Below are positions 24,366 through 35,228 of a stretch of DNA of 64,000 nucleotides, piece by piece. This DNA comes from Lactuca virosa. Its lineage: Eukaryota; Streptophyta; Magnoliopsida; Asterales; Asteraceae. The stretch spans positions 743,396-807,395 of the forward strand of contig CAKMRJ010003334.1 of assembly GCA_928212115.1 (NCBI GenBank), written 5' to 3'. The notes under the pieces are model-generated. The model ran no database searches. It was given only the letters and a program-made list of their open reading frames with translations, and was not told where the DNA came from. Made by a program: the position numbers and the translations under genes. Within the stretch, counting starts at the first letter, position 1; every line of letters starts with the position of its first letter.

Positions 24366-25640
24366 ATGGAAATTGAAATGTTAATGGCTCAACTCACACG
24401 TGAATATAAGGATGCATACAATATAATAATCAAATTTGTAGACAATAATAATAGAGGAAGGTTCTTTATTTATGGATATGGTGGAACTGGAAAAACATAT
24501 GTTTGGAGGACCTTATCTACAAGCATTACGTTCCAAATGACATATTGTTCTTACTGTTGCACCAAGTGGAATAGCTTCGTTATTGCTTACAGGAGGATGT
24601 ACCGTTCATTTAAGATTTGTAATTCCGATTAATATTGACGAAGACTCAGTGTGTCCCATTGTTATCGACAGTAAGTTATGTCAGTTGCTTAAGGAGACAA
24701 AACTAATTATTTGAGATGAGGCTCCGATGGTGCATAGACTTGTGTCTAAGCTTTAAATCTGACATTGCTGACATTTTAAGTGTGTAAAACAAAGGCATCA
24801 ATGTTCCACCATTTGGTGGGAAAGTTCTTTTGGAGGAAATTTTAGGCAGATATTGCCTGCCATACCAAAGGGAAGTAGGCAAGATATTGTTCATTCATCT
24901 CTTAAGTCTTCAAAACTTTGGCTCCATTCTAAGATATTAAATTTGATTGTCAATATGTGCTTACGAGTAGGTTGTGATCCGAAATAGTTGCCCGAAGTTG
25001 AAGAATTTATTGAGAGGATACTGAAGATTAGTGATGGTGTCATCAATGAGGATAATGTTGGACAAGCACATGTTGATAAAAGATGTTTGTGATCCTATTC
25101 AGGCAATTGTTGATTTTATATACCCTTCTTTCATATTAGAATTAAAAAGTACTAAAATCAGCACCAATTTTCATCAATGTGCTATTTTTCCACTTATAAA
25201 TTAAGAAGTAAGCCATATAAACGAGTGTATGCTTAATCAGACGCTCGATGATTCACAAATATATTTAAGTTTGGAAAAATTATGCAATTCAGAAGAATAT
25301 AATTTTGTAACTGAAACATTGTACTCATCTAATGTTCTAAACTCCATCAAATTATCAAGAATACTGAATCATGAATTAAAGTTGAAAGTGGGTGCTCCGG
25401 TAATGTTGTTGCGTAATCTTGATCAGTCTCTAGGGCTATGTAATGGAACACACATGCATGTAAAAAACCAAGCAACTTGCAAGATTGAAGCAAAAATCAT
25501 TTATGGAAATAATGTTGGAGCTTGAAAGTTCATACCCATGATCCTTTTAACTTCGTCTGACAAATGGATTTCATTTAAATTTACCCCCCAAACAATTCCC
25601 TTTGGTATTGTGTTTGACAGCGACAATCAATAAAAGTCAA
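24366..25640 (+). pseudogene. PIF1/Helitron-type DNA helicase relic
   Basis: The segments in order match a PIF1 family ATPase as found in plant Helitrons. NNNRGRFFIYGYGGTGKTYV has the Walker A GGTGKT (24475-24498). IPINIDEDSVCPI follows. II*DEAPMVHR is Walker B with the W codon turned into TGA at 24712-24714. FGGKVLLLEEILGRYCLPYQ is a frameshifted form of GDFRQILPV. LKVGAPVMLLRNLDQSLGLC and NGTHMHVKN, in the frame at 25229-25525, are the C-terminal motif. In intact proteins it unwinds DNA for rolling-circle transposition. At least two frameshifts and two stops. A host PIF1 gene copy is possible, but Helitrons are the usual source. Confidence 0.8.
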
Positions 25641-26550
25641 CACCAATCATTTTTTGGAGTTGAGTTATTCTTCCGAATACCCGCGTTTACCCACATATAA
25701 CTGTATGTTGATTTGTCTAGAGTAACAAGCAAGGATAGTATAAAAGTAGTAATCATTGATGAAGGACCCTATCAAACATAACGATTAACATTGTCTACAA
25801 GGAAGTACTTCAATATTATAAATACTACATTGGTCATCAAGACTAGGTTGATGATGTTTGAATATATTTCACCAAATAGGGTACATAGATTGTGTTGTTA
25901 GATATTTCTGTTTGGGTTATGTAATGTACATCTTTGCAATGGTTCTATTATACAATGCTCATATTTGTATGTTTAGTTATTTCTTGATCTTAATTTTATT
26001 GGTATGTGTATGTATGTGGTATAACTATTTTGAATATCAATATTCTCGAGCTCCGTGTTCACACAAGCCTATCACCTAGTATAAATATATATGACTTAAG
26101 GCGTTTTTATTACACAACATCAGATGCAAACCTTGAAGCCATAACACGTTTCGAGAAAGCTACACGGAGCTTTTTAGAATATTGATTGAGAATATTTTCC
26201 TTTCAAAAACAGATTATGATGTTATGAGTTGAATTGCACATGGTACACCATTGTATAATTATTTTATTTTTTATTATTATAACATTATATTTTGGAAAAT
26301 ATCAAAAGAGCCAAAACTCTGTATCATGGATTATAATTCATGCTACTTCAGTATTCTACCAACTAAATAAGGGTTGTCCGATTTGTTAAAACGACTGACC
26401 AAAGTAAGGCCAAATAAAATTTGAAATCATCACGAGGCAATCCAAAATATAAAAACTTTAGCTGAGGATTTTGCTCTAGTCGAGCTAATAAAATTCAAGC
26501 TAGACCTAAAATTATGTTATAATTGATGATCTTTAATCTGGTTGATACTT
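25641..26550. other. AT-rich sequence after the helicase
   Basis: No gene recognised. CACCTAGT at about 26072-26079, followed by AT, resembles the CTRRT 3' end of Helitrons, but I cannot see a convincing GC-rich hairpin before it. Confidence 0.35.
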
Positions 26551-26806
26551 AGGGGGTGTTTGGATAGGGAAAAAAGAGGGTGCTTATTGCTTATTGTTTA
26601 TTCCCACCACAATAAGTTAAGTTTAAATGTTTGGATAGAAATCCTTAAAAATCAGCTTATTGTGGTAGGGATAAGCTAAATAAGCTGATTTTAATAAGCA
26701 TCTCCCCCTTGCTTATTGTTTATTGCTTATTGCTTATTCCTACCGAAAATAAGCTAATAAGCAATAACCTAATAAGCTATAATCTAATTTATCCAAACAC
26801 CCCTTA
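26551..26806. mobile_element. Tourist-type MITE (PIF/Harbinger)
   Basis: The ends GGGGGTGTTTGGATA and TATCCAAACACCCC are inverted repeats, with TTA on each side (left ...ACTTA, right TTAATG), the classic PIF/Harbinger target duplication. The body is filled with TTATTGCTTATT-like subrepeats on both arms, so the whole 250-bp unit folds back. Confidence 0.85.
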
Positions 26807-27387
26807 ATGAAGTCTAATATATAACAATTCAAAAATTTAGAGAGTTTAGTTAAATATTATTGTTTATTCAAAAGTTCGAGGATTAAGGATAAAATGAACA
26901 AAAAAACAGTTTTACTTTATTTTGACCAGTTGAACCGGTTAAACCGAATAAAAATACATGGAAAATAACCATTTACATAATAAATTTTGATGATTTTTTT
27001 TTTCAAATCTATTTGGTTTTCTATAAATAAAAACATATGGTAAATGTTATAAAGTTTTTTGACGTGTTTGTAGTCATCTAAAACTATATTTTGTTTCGGT
27101 ATTATATTTTATTTTCTTTTTGACGTATATGAATTGATGTAAAACACTAAAACTTATGGTTATGTGTTATTTTAATGTATTTGCATTCATCTACAACTTA
27201 TTTTTATGTGTATTTTTAATTTTTGAACTTGTAAACATCAAATTCATGATTCATATATGCATGTATATGTTGGAAAATAGGAAAAACATGAAAAATATAG
27301 AAATCGGTTGACCCGGCGGTCGAACCGGTTGAACTGAAAACCAGTCACCATACCAGTTCAACTAAAAAACAGATTTTTAAAACATTG
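26807..27387. other. Non-coding AT-rich sequence with CCGGTT pairs
   Basis: GTTGAACCGGTTAAACCG near 26930 and GGTCGAACCGGTTGAACTG near 27318 are related blocks that may bound a small unclassified repeat. No frame recognised. Confidence 0.3.
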
Positions 27388-27565
27388 TTTTTTAGATACA
27401 ATGTCTTAATAAAAAAAATATTAAAAAACATTTAGTTTAATAAATAGATATTAACGTAGATTACTGCAATAAAAACTTAAATGCAGCACATTGCTACATT
27501 TCAGTATGTTTTTCTTCAAATCATATCTTGTTGAAATTGGTAAGAATGCTATAATTTCCTGGAAG
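27388..27565. repeat. Direct repeat copy 1 (178 bp)
   Basis: Matches 27822-27999 at an offset of 434 bp with a handful of substitutions. Not an LTR: no TG..CA ends, primer site or purine tract. Confidence 0.9.
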
Positions 27566-27821
27566 GATTTAGGGGTAACGTAGGAATAGGTTAGATTTTC
27601 AGTTAAAAAAATGATTTCTTAATGTTAGGTATTTAATGTGTTGGTAGCTAAGATGATGCTAAAACACAATTTTGATTTTTTATTTTATTCTGTTTGAGTC
27701 GGTCTTATTACAAGTTATTCATTGGCCTTAATCGAGACGTGGTCCATGTCATCAAAGAAAAAAAATGGGGTTATCGGCTGTCTTTTAAATAAGTAATTTA
27801 TTATTAGAGAATTTGATAGAT

Positions 27822-27999
27822 TTTTTTAGATACAATGTATTAATAAAAAAATTATTAAAAAACATTTAGTTTGATAAATAGATATTAACGTAGATTACTG
27901 CAATAAAAACTTAACTGAAGCACATTGCTACATTTCAGTATGTTTTTTTTCAAATCATATCTTGTTCAAATTGGTAAGAATGCTATAATTTCTTGGAAG
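27822..27999. repeat. Direct repeat copy 2 (178 bp)
   Basis: Second copy of 27388-27565. The duplicated unit is most simply a 434-bp tandem duplication whose second half was not retained. Confidence 0.9.
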
Positions 28000-28852
28000 T
28001 TAATTTTCTATTCAATATTTTCAAATTAAGCAATACTTAGCAACTTTTCACAATATAAATGCATCAAACATGTAGGAGAGATTACCCCGAACTTGGTAGT
28101 AGATGGAGGCATATTACGACCGAAAAATGTTCCTTGGCTGCCTACAGTATCATCCGTTGGATGATTGCACTTCCCATCAGCCGTACGATGAAAATACTTT
28201 CCAACGTCATATTTGTTGCCACTCATGCTTCCAACATGTAGGAGATTATATCTCTGGTGCAAGCGCCTTCTTAAAATTAAATAACACAGCCCCAATGACA
28301 CCGGTAGCCTATGCCATAATCCAAACTTATCCACCATATGCACAATCTAAAATCGTAACACAACAGACAAAACCATATCATTTATAATCTTTTTCAAAAA
28401 AAAAATGTATCTAATCTTTTAAATCCAAATGTCCTTTGTAAAAAAGTATTTTCATATGGAGTAAAAATTATTTGAAGAGGTATTTCAATCAACAAACATG
28501 AGAGAGAGAGAGAGACTTACACTAAAGATGATTGTGTCAAGGAAAGACATTTTCGTGACGAGAGGTCGTAATTGAGGATGAATGAAGAGGACTGAAGGAA
28601 CTGCGAGATTCATGGTGTAAAGAAATTGTGGGTTCATTCGTGGCGGGCTATTTGCTCATGAAAGGCATATGACTTACTCTCACATTAAAGATTGAATCTT
28701 ACAAAATACTTCTAACACCATTTATAATGAACATCGGATACCTACCCCAAAACTACTCAGCCACTTGGTTGCTTATCAAATAAGGTATAACATTTCATCC
28801 TACACTTCCCTAACACTTGCATGAGAAAAGGAATACATGGTTGTTATCTATG

Positions 28853-28854
<2 letters not shown>
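28000..28854. other. Stretch with unrecognised overlapping ORFs
   Basis: A 105-residue - strand frame (28026-28343) and overlapping + strand frames (28059-28241, 28103-28387) occupy a locally less AT-rich patch. None carries a motif I know. It could be a captured or decayed exon. A short (GA)n run lies at 28501-28514. Confidence 0.3.

Positions 28855-28936
<82 letters not shown>
28855..28936. repeat. (TA)n tract
   Basis: About 80 bp of TA repeats directly left of the inverted-repeat element at 28937. Confidence 0.95.
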
Positions 28937-28940
<4 letters not shown>

Positions 28941-29316
28941 GAGGTTCAATAGAGAACCATAATTAACCAAGGAACCAAGGAACCAATCTTTTTTCAACTT
29001 TTAGAACTTATTTTTTATCAAAAAAAAAAAAAAAAACTAAAAATACAGAAATTCATAACTTTTTATCATTTTTCCAATGATATCAAATTCGATTTTTTTT
29101 TTACGTCAAATTCACAATGTGAATCTTTGAAAATTCACAATGTGAATCCGGATTCACACGGTGAATCCGAAAAATATTTTTCACATTCACAATGTTAATA
29201 TATCAATTTAGATATTTTTAGATTTTTTTCGATAAAGAATAAGCTCTAGAAATTGAAAAAAAAGATTTGGTTCCTTGAAGAACCAATAATTATGGTTCTC
29301 TATTGAACTTTTCCCC
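28937..29316. mobile_element. TA-flanked MITE 1 (380 bp)
   Basis: The left end GGGTGAGGTTCAATAGAGAACC and the right end (reverse complement GGGGAAAAGTTCAATAGAGAACC), each shown in part, form inverted repeats continuing through CATAATTA and GGTTCC..GGAACC blocks. Both sides are (TA)n. The centre has TTCACAATGTGAATC dyads. Non-coding. Confidence 0.8.
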
Positions 29317-29334
29317 ATATATATAATATATATA

Positions 29335-29392
<58 letters not shown>

Positions 29393-29539
29393 TATATATA
29401 TATATGGGGAAAAATTCAATAGAGAACCATAATTATTGGTTCTTCAAGGAACCAAATCTTTTTTTTCAATTTCTAGAGCTTATTCTTTATCGAAAAAAAA
29501 TCTAAAAATATCTAAATTGATATATTAACATTGTGAATG
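29184..29539. repeat. 356-bp near-perfect palindrome
   Basis: 29184-29316 reappears reversed as 29406-29539 with only a few differences. The TA tract between is itself nearly symmetric (..ATATATCTATATA ... TATATAGATATAT..). The result is one giant inverted repeat centred near 29361. Confidence 0.9.
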
Positions 29540-29752
29540 TAAAACTAACAAAACTATATGGTTTCAATTAAAATTACTTAGTATGATACATATCCTAAAC
29601 CTTAAAAATACTTTGTTTCCTATTTTTACTCTGGTTTCCTTAATTTTCATCTTCAAAAAAAATGTTACCAAATTTTACTTAACTTTGATTTTACAATCAT
29701 GCCTAATCGTTTTCTCAGAGTTTTTGATTAAAATAGTTCTTTTGAAAAAAAA
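29540..29752. other. AT-rich spacer
   Basis: No gene or paired repeat identified between the palindrome and the Mutator-like element. Confidence 0.4.
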
Positions 29753-30015
29753 AAACATCATAAATGGTCCCTGTGGTTACCCAAAATCTGAAGTTTAGTC
29801 CCCGTGGTTTAAAAACCTCATAGATGGTCCCTGTGTTTTCAAAACTTTTGATGTTTGGTCCTTTTTGCTAACTCTGTTAAGTTTGTCCGTTAACTGAAGG
29901 GTATTTTCGTCATTTCACCACCACAGGGTCCATTTATGATGTTTTCTCGTATTTTTTAAAAAAAGAAAAAATTAAACATAATTAAATATATAAAAGGTCT
30001 CTCTCTCTCACTCAC

Positions 30016-30059
<44 letters not shown>

Positions 30060-31276
30060 AGAATGTAGAAACTGGAAAGCATTGAATCAACCATTATAGC
30101 CTACATTTTGTGATTGGCTTCTTACACACCACCTCCGACGAACGCCATATCTACCAACACCGACAACCACCTTCATACCCACTACCACCGGTGACCATTC
30201 TTACACACAAATCTCGAATCAAGGTCCATTGTCTACATCTACAACACCAAATCTGACCCTTAAATGATACATCTGCAACATCAAATTCGAGAGAAGGGGG
30301 AAGGATTGCGATCGATTAGATAAGGAGGACCAATCCTTGTATGATTTGGGAAATATAAAAATAGATGAAAGATCGATCGATTTAGGCGAAAAGAGATTGA
30401 AGGGAGCTGTGATTTTTGCTGCCTGATTCGTTTAAGAACAAGTCGTAGAAAAGGATAGCGATTTCTTCTTCTTGTTAGGACACGCATGAGACGCACGCAT
30501 CTAAGAAGCATAGCTGATTGTGACCTCATTTATGGATTGTGTTTTCTCCGGTGGCGGCAGAGGGGAAGTCTGAATTGGAGCCTTAAATTTGAATCAAACT
30601 GAAATCGGTTGTGTTTGTGTGAATGAAGAGAGGATAGAAGGGAAATAAAGTTTGATTCAGGTAAAGAGACGAAAAGGAGTAGGTCTTTCATGTTCTTTGT
30701 GGTTCTTGGTTTCATGTTCTTCTCTGTTTTTTCTCTGTGTGTAACTTTGTAGACTTTGTAAACAAGGAAGAAAGGGAGAAAACATAAATTAAGGGAATAA
30801 AGAAGTAGAAAATACAATTTGTTAGAGGTCAAAGGTTGCTCGTTTGAGTTGATCGGAAAATAGGTTGTAGGGAAGAAATAGAGTCTTTGTTAGGGGATTT
30901 GTGGTGGTTTCAGGTGGAAGTGGGTCTTCTTCTTTGATGAACTCTGACATTTTATTTGGAAAGAAACGATCTGCCATTTTATGATTGTTTATCTTATTGT
31001 CTGTTCTAGAGAGAGAGAGAGAGAGACCCATTGGATATTAAATTTAATTATTTTTTTCTTTTTAAAAAAATAAAATAAAATAAAACCTCATAAAAGGTCC
31101 CTGGATAGTTAAATGACGGAAATACCCTTCATTTAACGGTAGAAAGCTAACGGAGTAAGCAAAAAGGACCAAACATCAAAAGTTTTGAAAACACAGGGAC
31201 CATCTATGAGGTTTTTAAACCACGGGGACTAAACTTCAGATTTTGGGTAACCACAGGGACCATTTATGATGTTTTT
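29753..31276. mobile_element. Mutator-like element with about 200-bp TIRs
   Basis: The left end (ACATCATAAATGGTCCCTGT onward, 29755-29960) and the right end (about 31075-31275) are long inverted repeats. The outer 110 bp are almost identical, then similarity fades through GGGTATTT..GTCATTT. The ATGGTCCCTGTGG ends recall widespread dicot MULE-type elements (from memory). Target duplications are obscured by A/T runs. The 1-kb interior (30061-31008) has no transposase homology. Three - strand frames there (30281-30529, 30530-30832, 30822-31031) show no motif. Possibly a Pack-MULE carrying host sequence. Confidence 0.75.
30001..30057. repeat. (CT)n microsatellite
   Basis: Imperfect then perfect CT repeat inside the left arm of the Mutator-like element; a shorter (GA)n at 31009-31026 is its inverted counterpart in the right arm. 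Confidence 0.95.
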
Positions 31277-31333
31277 TCAAAAAACAAATTAACAAATAAA
31301 CGTAGTTTCAAAAATATGTATGGTTTTCATTTG

Positions 31334-31388
<55 letters not shown>

Positions 31389-31390
<2 letters not shown>

Positions 31391-31739
31391 AGTAAGAAGG
31401 AAATATTTAGTCGGAAGGGTAAGAAGTGCATCATTTGTATGATTTTTGCAAAATCAACAGAAGAAATCTTTAGATAAAACAAAATAATGTAATTTGAAAA
31501 AAAAATTACAAAAAAAATGCATCGATAATTCATCTTTGCGATGATTCATTAAAATTGTAAGAAAAGTGAATCAAAACTTGATTTAGTAAAAAAAATAATC
31601 ATCAAATATTCTTACGATATTTTTTTATGAATCATGTTACTTTTGTCTAATCTAATGATTCATTTTGTTGGTTGAGCAAAAAACATGCAAATTGTGTACT
31701 TCTTACCTTTCCTATCAAATATTTATTTCTTATTTGATC

Positions 31740-31746
<7 letters not shown>
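31389..31746. mobile_element. TA-flanked MITE 2 (358 bp)
   Basis: Imperfect inverted ends of about 65 bp (GTAAGAAGGAAATATTT..GGTAAGAAGT at left, ACTTCTTACC..AAATATTTATTTCTTA at right) between (TA)n tracts at 31338-31388 and 31747-31801. Non-coding. Confidence 0.7.
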
Positions 31747-31803
<57 letters not shown>

Positions 31804-32993
31804 TGAGATTCAACCCCAACCACATATTTCTCATTGACCGCTCTAACGGTCCACCGTACCGACGCGGCGGGATAATGTGTGACATCCTCTAATTTTCAGA
31901 ACAAATTAAAACTTTTCTTTATGTTTCTTAAATTATATTATCATTAATGCGGAATTTCCCAGTACATTTGAAACAGTTTGAGTACAAGTAATTGTCTCAA
32001 TAAAAAATCCAAATGATGTCATAATCGATACATAAACATATGTTACAACGTAAAGACCTAATGCTCCTGAATTCTATTGCAGACTAACTCTTAATCACTT
32101 AACATCCTAATCAAGTTCCAGTAGCTTAGTCTTGATACCTGTTATGCATATAAACTGAGTGGGTCAGGTTAGGAAACCTTGTGAGATACATAAGGATTTC
32201 AATCCCATATTATTTTCATGATAATATTGCTTAATTATTAGACCTGCAAAACCAACGGTTACCAAATAATATAGATAAGGTTTAAATATCTATAGAACCC
32301 TCTACCCATCCTAATTGATCCTTACAGATCATATTCTACGAGTATCAGGAAGTTTTATCTTACCTAATGAACCGTTTAAAGGGTTTGTACTACACAGCTA
32401 GGGGCTTCCTTGGCCAGTGTAAGTCATAAAGGCACATGATATGTTAGAGTATTTTGATGAATATGGTATTACCTTTCATATACGTCTGTAGGTTGTGAGC
32501 CTACACTAGCAACATCATTCACCAGATCGCCTAGAATGTTCAAGTTTTGTCATCCTACTTTGGGGGGTGACCAGACATACCATTAATAGTTGCCTGATCG
32601 GGACCCATCGTTTCTGATCATTCCAAGATGGAATATTGATATGTACTTCGATACGGAGCTACACTACATCGACACCTGTTAGTGTCGTAGAATAGGACTC
32701 TACTCTCCGTTCCTAACTTACACACATTCTCTGTATGAGACTACCCATTATCAAACTTAACCGAACTGAGTATCATTTATAAGTCTTACTTCCCTAATAG
32801 GCAAGACTACCGAGCTTATGAACTTTTCTCGAAATACCAACTATATTTTAGGCAATCCTATCTTAGTATTATCATAGAGTATTAGGTATTAACATTTCCT
32901 TTATCTTTCTTATTAATCATACTTCGATTATTTATTATCATGTAATCATATTATCTATATACTATAAAACATATAGAACCACATATGGTTCAC

Positions 32994-33066
<73 letters not shown>

Positions 33067-33075
33067 GGGGGGGGA

Positions 33076-35169
33076 GCTAGGTTCAGGTATTCAAAGTAAT
33101 TATTGTGTTATTGTATGCATAAATGTGGGCCAATCAAAACTTAAAATAAAAATAAATAATTAAATAAATAAATAAGGGTAAATAGGTAATTTGATAATTA
33201 GTTTCCACAATTAATATCTTATAATTATGGTAACCATTGACTTCAGCTACCTAGGTTTTCTCCATCCATCGTCGGCTTTTTCAAACCACCATCTATTGTC
33301 GATACACCAGAGGATATCGATCCAGAGAAATGGCTCCCCAAATGTCATTGTCGCATTCTGATGGTGCTCTGAAGATTGTCGACGCTGATGAGGAATCAAG
33401 TTTCACCTTCTTCGATTCCTACTTTATTGAAACTGGGTTAAGTCTTGAAGAATTAAGATGGAAATTCTATGAAAAAAGCATTGTTGTTGGACCACCGCTT
33501 TCTGTCGAAATCTCGAACTCTCCTCCTATGGCAATGGAGACCAATCTGGTTCGTGTTCCCGTCGGTGACGCTGATCGGCCGTTTTTTCCCTTGTCGTCGG
33601 ATACTGCTGCTTCGGCTGATTCTCTTCCATGCGAAGGAGTCGGCCCTCATCCTCACTCCGATCGTCGGTCTTCTCCTCTGATGGCGGACCAGGTTTTTTT
33701 GGGAAATATTCCCCTGAACTCGTCAAACAGCCTCTTGCCTTGGTCCCTCCTAGCATTGGGAAGGGCGAATGTCCTAATAAGGAAAGTCAACCAGTACTCG
33801 ATGAGGGCAATCCGTCTCTTTCCCCTGGTGAAGACCCCTCATGCACTAATTGCTCTCCAATTGCAGGAAACAAAGCATTTATTGCTGCTGTCTCTCCCCT
33901 TGATGCTCCATCTTTGCGCGTGCTTGTCCCTAAACCCTTCCCTGTCCGTTTTCTATGCCGATTCTTCTATCACTCAAAATTCAGGTATATGTTTGTATCT
34001 GTGTGCGTGAATTGATTATTCCAGTCGATTCAATGTAAATGAGACTTTTTTTTTACATAAATTGTACCGGTCTTGATTTCTAAGGTTATATTTGTGTAGA
34101 GGTTTAGGGAGGGTTTAAGCCAGTGGCGATCTGTAAGTGTAACTGTAGTTGCAAATAGGTATAGTGTAAAAGAGGTTGTGTCAATGACCGTCTTCTTATA
34201 TGTAAAGTACAAAGTGAAGGTAGTTTGTCACTATTTTCATATCAAATTTACTTCTTCTTATATGATAAAAATCAATTTGTTTATGTAGATGATTCAATGG
34301 ATGATATTGGTGAGATTCCAATTCTATTGGAATGGAATCACGAATTCCAATTCTGTTGGAATGGAATCATGAATTCTAATTCTGTTGGAATGGAGTATGG
34401 ATATTTTCTCACTGATTTATGCATGTTCTACAATTCTTGGTTATTGGTTTTGGTGCAATTCACAAGTCCACATATTTTTCCAAAGGAATTTAGTTTTTTA
34501 TTTTTCATTTGCTAATGCATTATTGGAATCTAAACTACAATTTGGTTTTGTTTTCACAGAAGTTGATGCTTGAAGAACGGACCACAAAATTGAAAGTGAT
34601 TCTAAGCAACATTATTCTTTTAGAATGTATTAGTGTCATTGTTAGATTTTGATGTTTCTTCCCGTTTTGAAAGTTTTTTTAGTTTTATTCTTTAACAATA
34701 AATGTAATTCTTAACAATTGTTACCAGTATTCTATAAGAAATAATGTATTTTTTGTTTTTATTCTTCAATTGATTGTTCAAGAATTTGTTATTCTACAAG
34801 AAGTTTTTAAAGTCATGATCAAGAAATAGGTTCAAGAATATTTTTATTATTTATGGTTCAAGAATATTTTTATTTTTGAATATACTCATAAAACATATTC
34901 TGTCAGAATGTCTGAATTAAAAGAATTATAATTCGTAAAATCGGATTTTTAAAATTAATAGAATTTATGATCCCTTAAAATATGCAATTTTCCTTTATTA
35001 ACTCTATATTAATTGACTAAAATACCCTTGTAATTAATTTAGATGATATTTTTCAATTATATTTAATTCAATAATATATATTAATCACTTTCTTAAAATA
35101 AGTAAAATTGATTGGCCCACATTTATGCATACAATAACACAATAATTACTTTGAATAGAATAACCTAAG

Positions 35170-35172
<3 letters not shown>
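33076..35172. mobile_element. TA-flanked TIR element with gene-like interior
   Basis: About 75-bp inverted repeats: AGGTTC..TATTCAAAGTAATTATTG and onward at the left, and the reverse complement at 35095-35172. GTATGCATAAATGTGGGCC is shared exactly. (TA)n tracts (32998-33050 and 35173-35226) lie outside both ends. The interior is not a known transposase but holds a 226-codon frame with splice-like boundaries. It is probably a non-autonomous Mutator-like element carrying a host gene piece. It splits the gypsy B 3' LTR. Confidence 0.75.
33330..34010 (+). CDS. Unrecognised 226-codon ORF in TIR element
   Basis: Opens at an ATG at 33330 about 255 bases inside the TIR element and is the longest frame in the window without transposon homology. 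The start (residues 1-60) looks like real protein (DADEESSFTFFDSYFIETGL, SLEELRWKFYEKS); the middle is rich in S, P and L. A good 5' splice site CAG|GTATATG at 33985 could join through TTTTCACAG|AAGTTGATGC (acceptor about 34559), giving a shorter end (..SITQNS then EVDA). I know no family for it. It may be a captured exon or chance. A shifted + frame (33629-34015) overlaps and is probably a shadow. Confidence 0.35.
   Translation: MAPQMSLSHSDGALKIVDADEESSFTFFDSYFIETGLSLEELRWKFYEKSIVVGPPLSVEISNSPPMAMETNLVRVPVGDADRPFFPLSSDTAASADSLPCEGVGPHPHSDRRSSPLMADQVFLGNIPLNSSNSLLPWSLLALGRANVLIRKVNQYSMRAIRLFPLVKTPHALIALQLQETKHLLLLSLPLMLHLCACLSLNPSLSVFYADSSITQNSGICLYLCA

Positions 35173-35226
<54 letters not shown>
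35173..35226. repeat. (TA)n tract
   Basis: About 50 bp of TA repeats at the right edge of the TIR element; the gypsy B LTR resumes after it. Confidence 0.95.
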
Positions 35227-35228
<2 letters not shown>
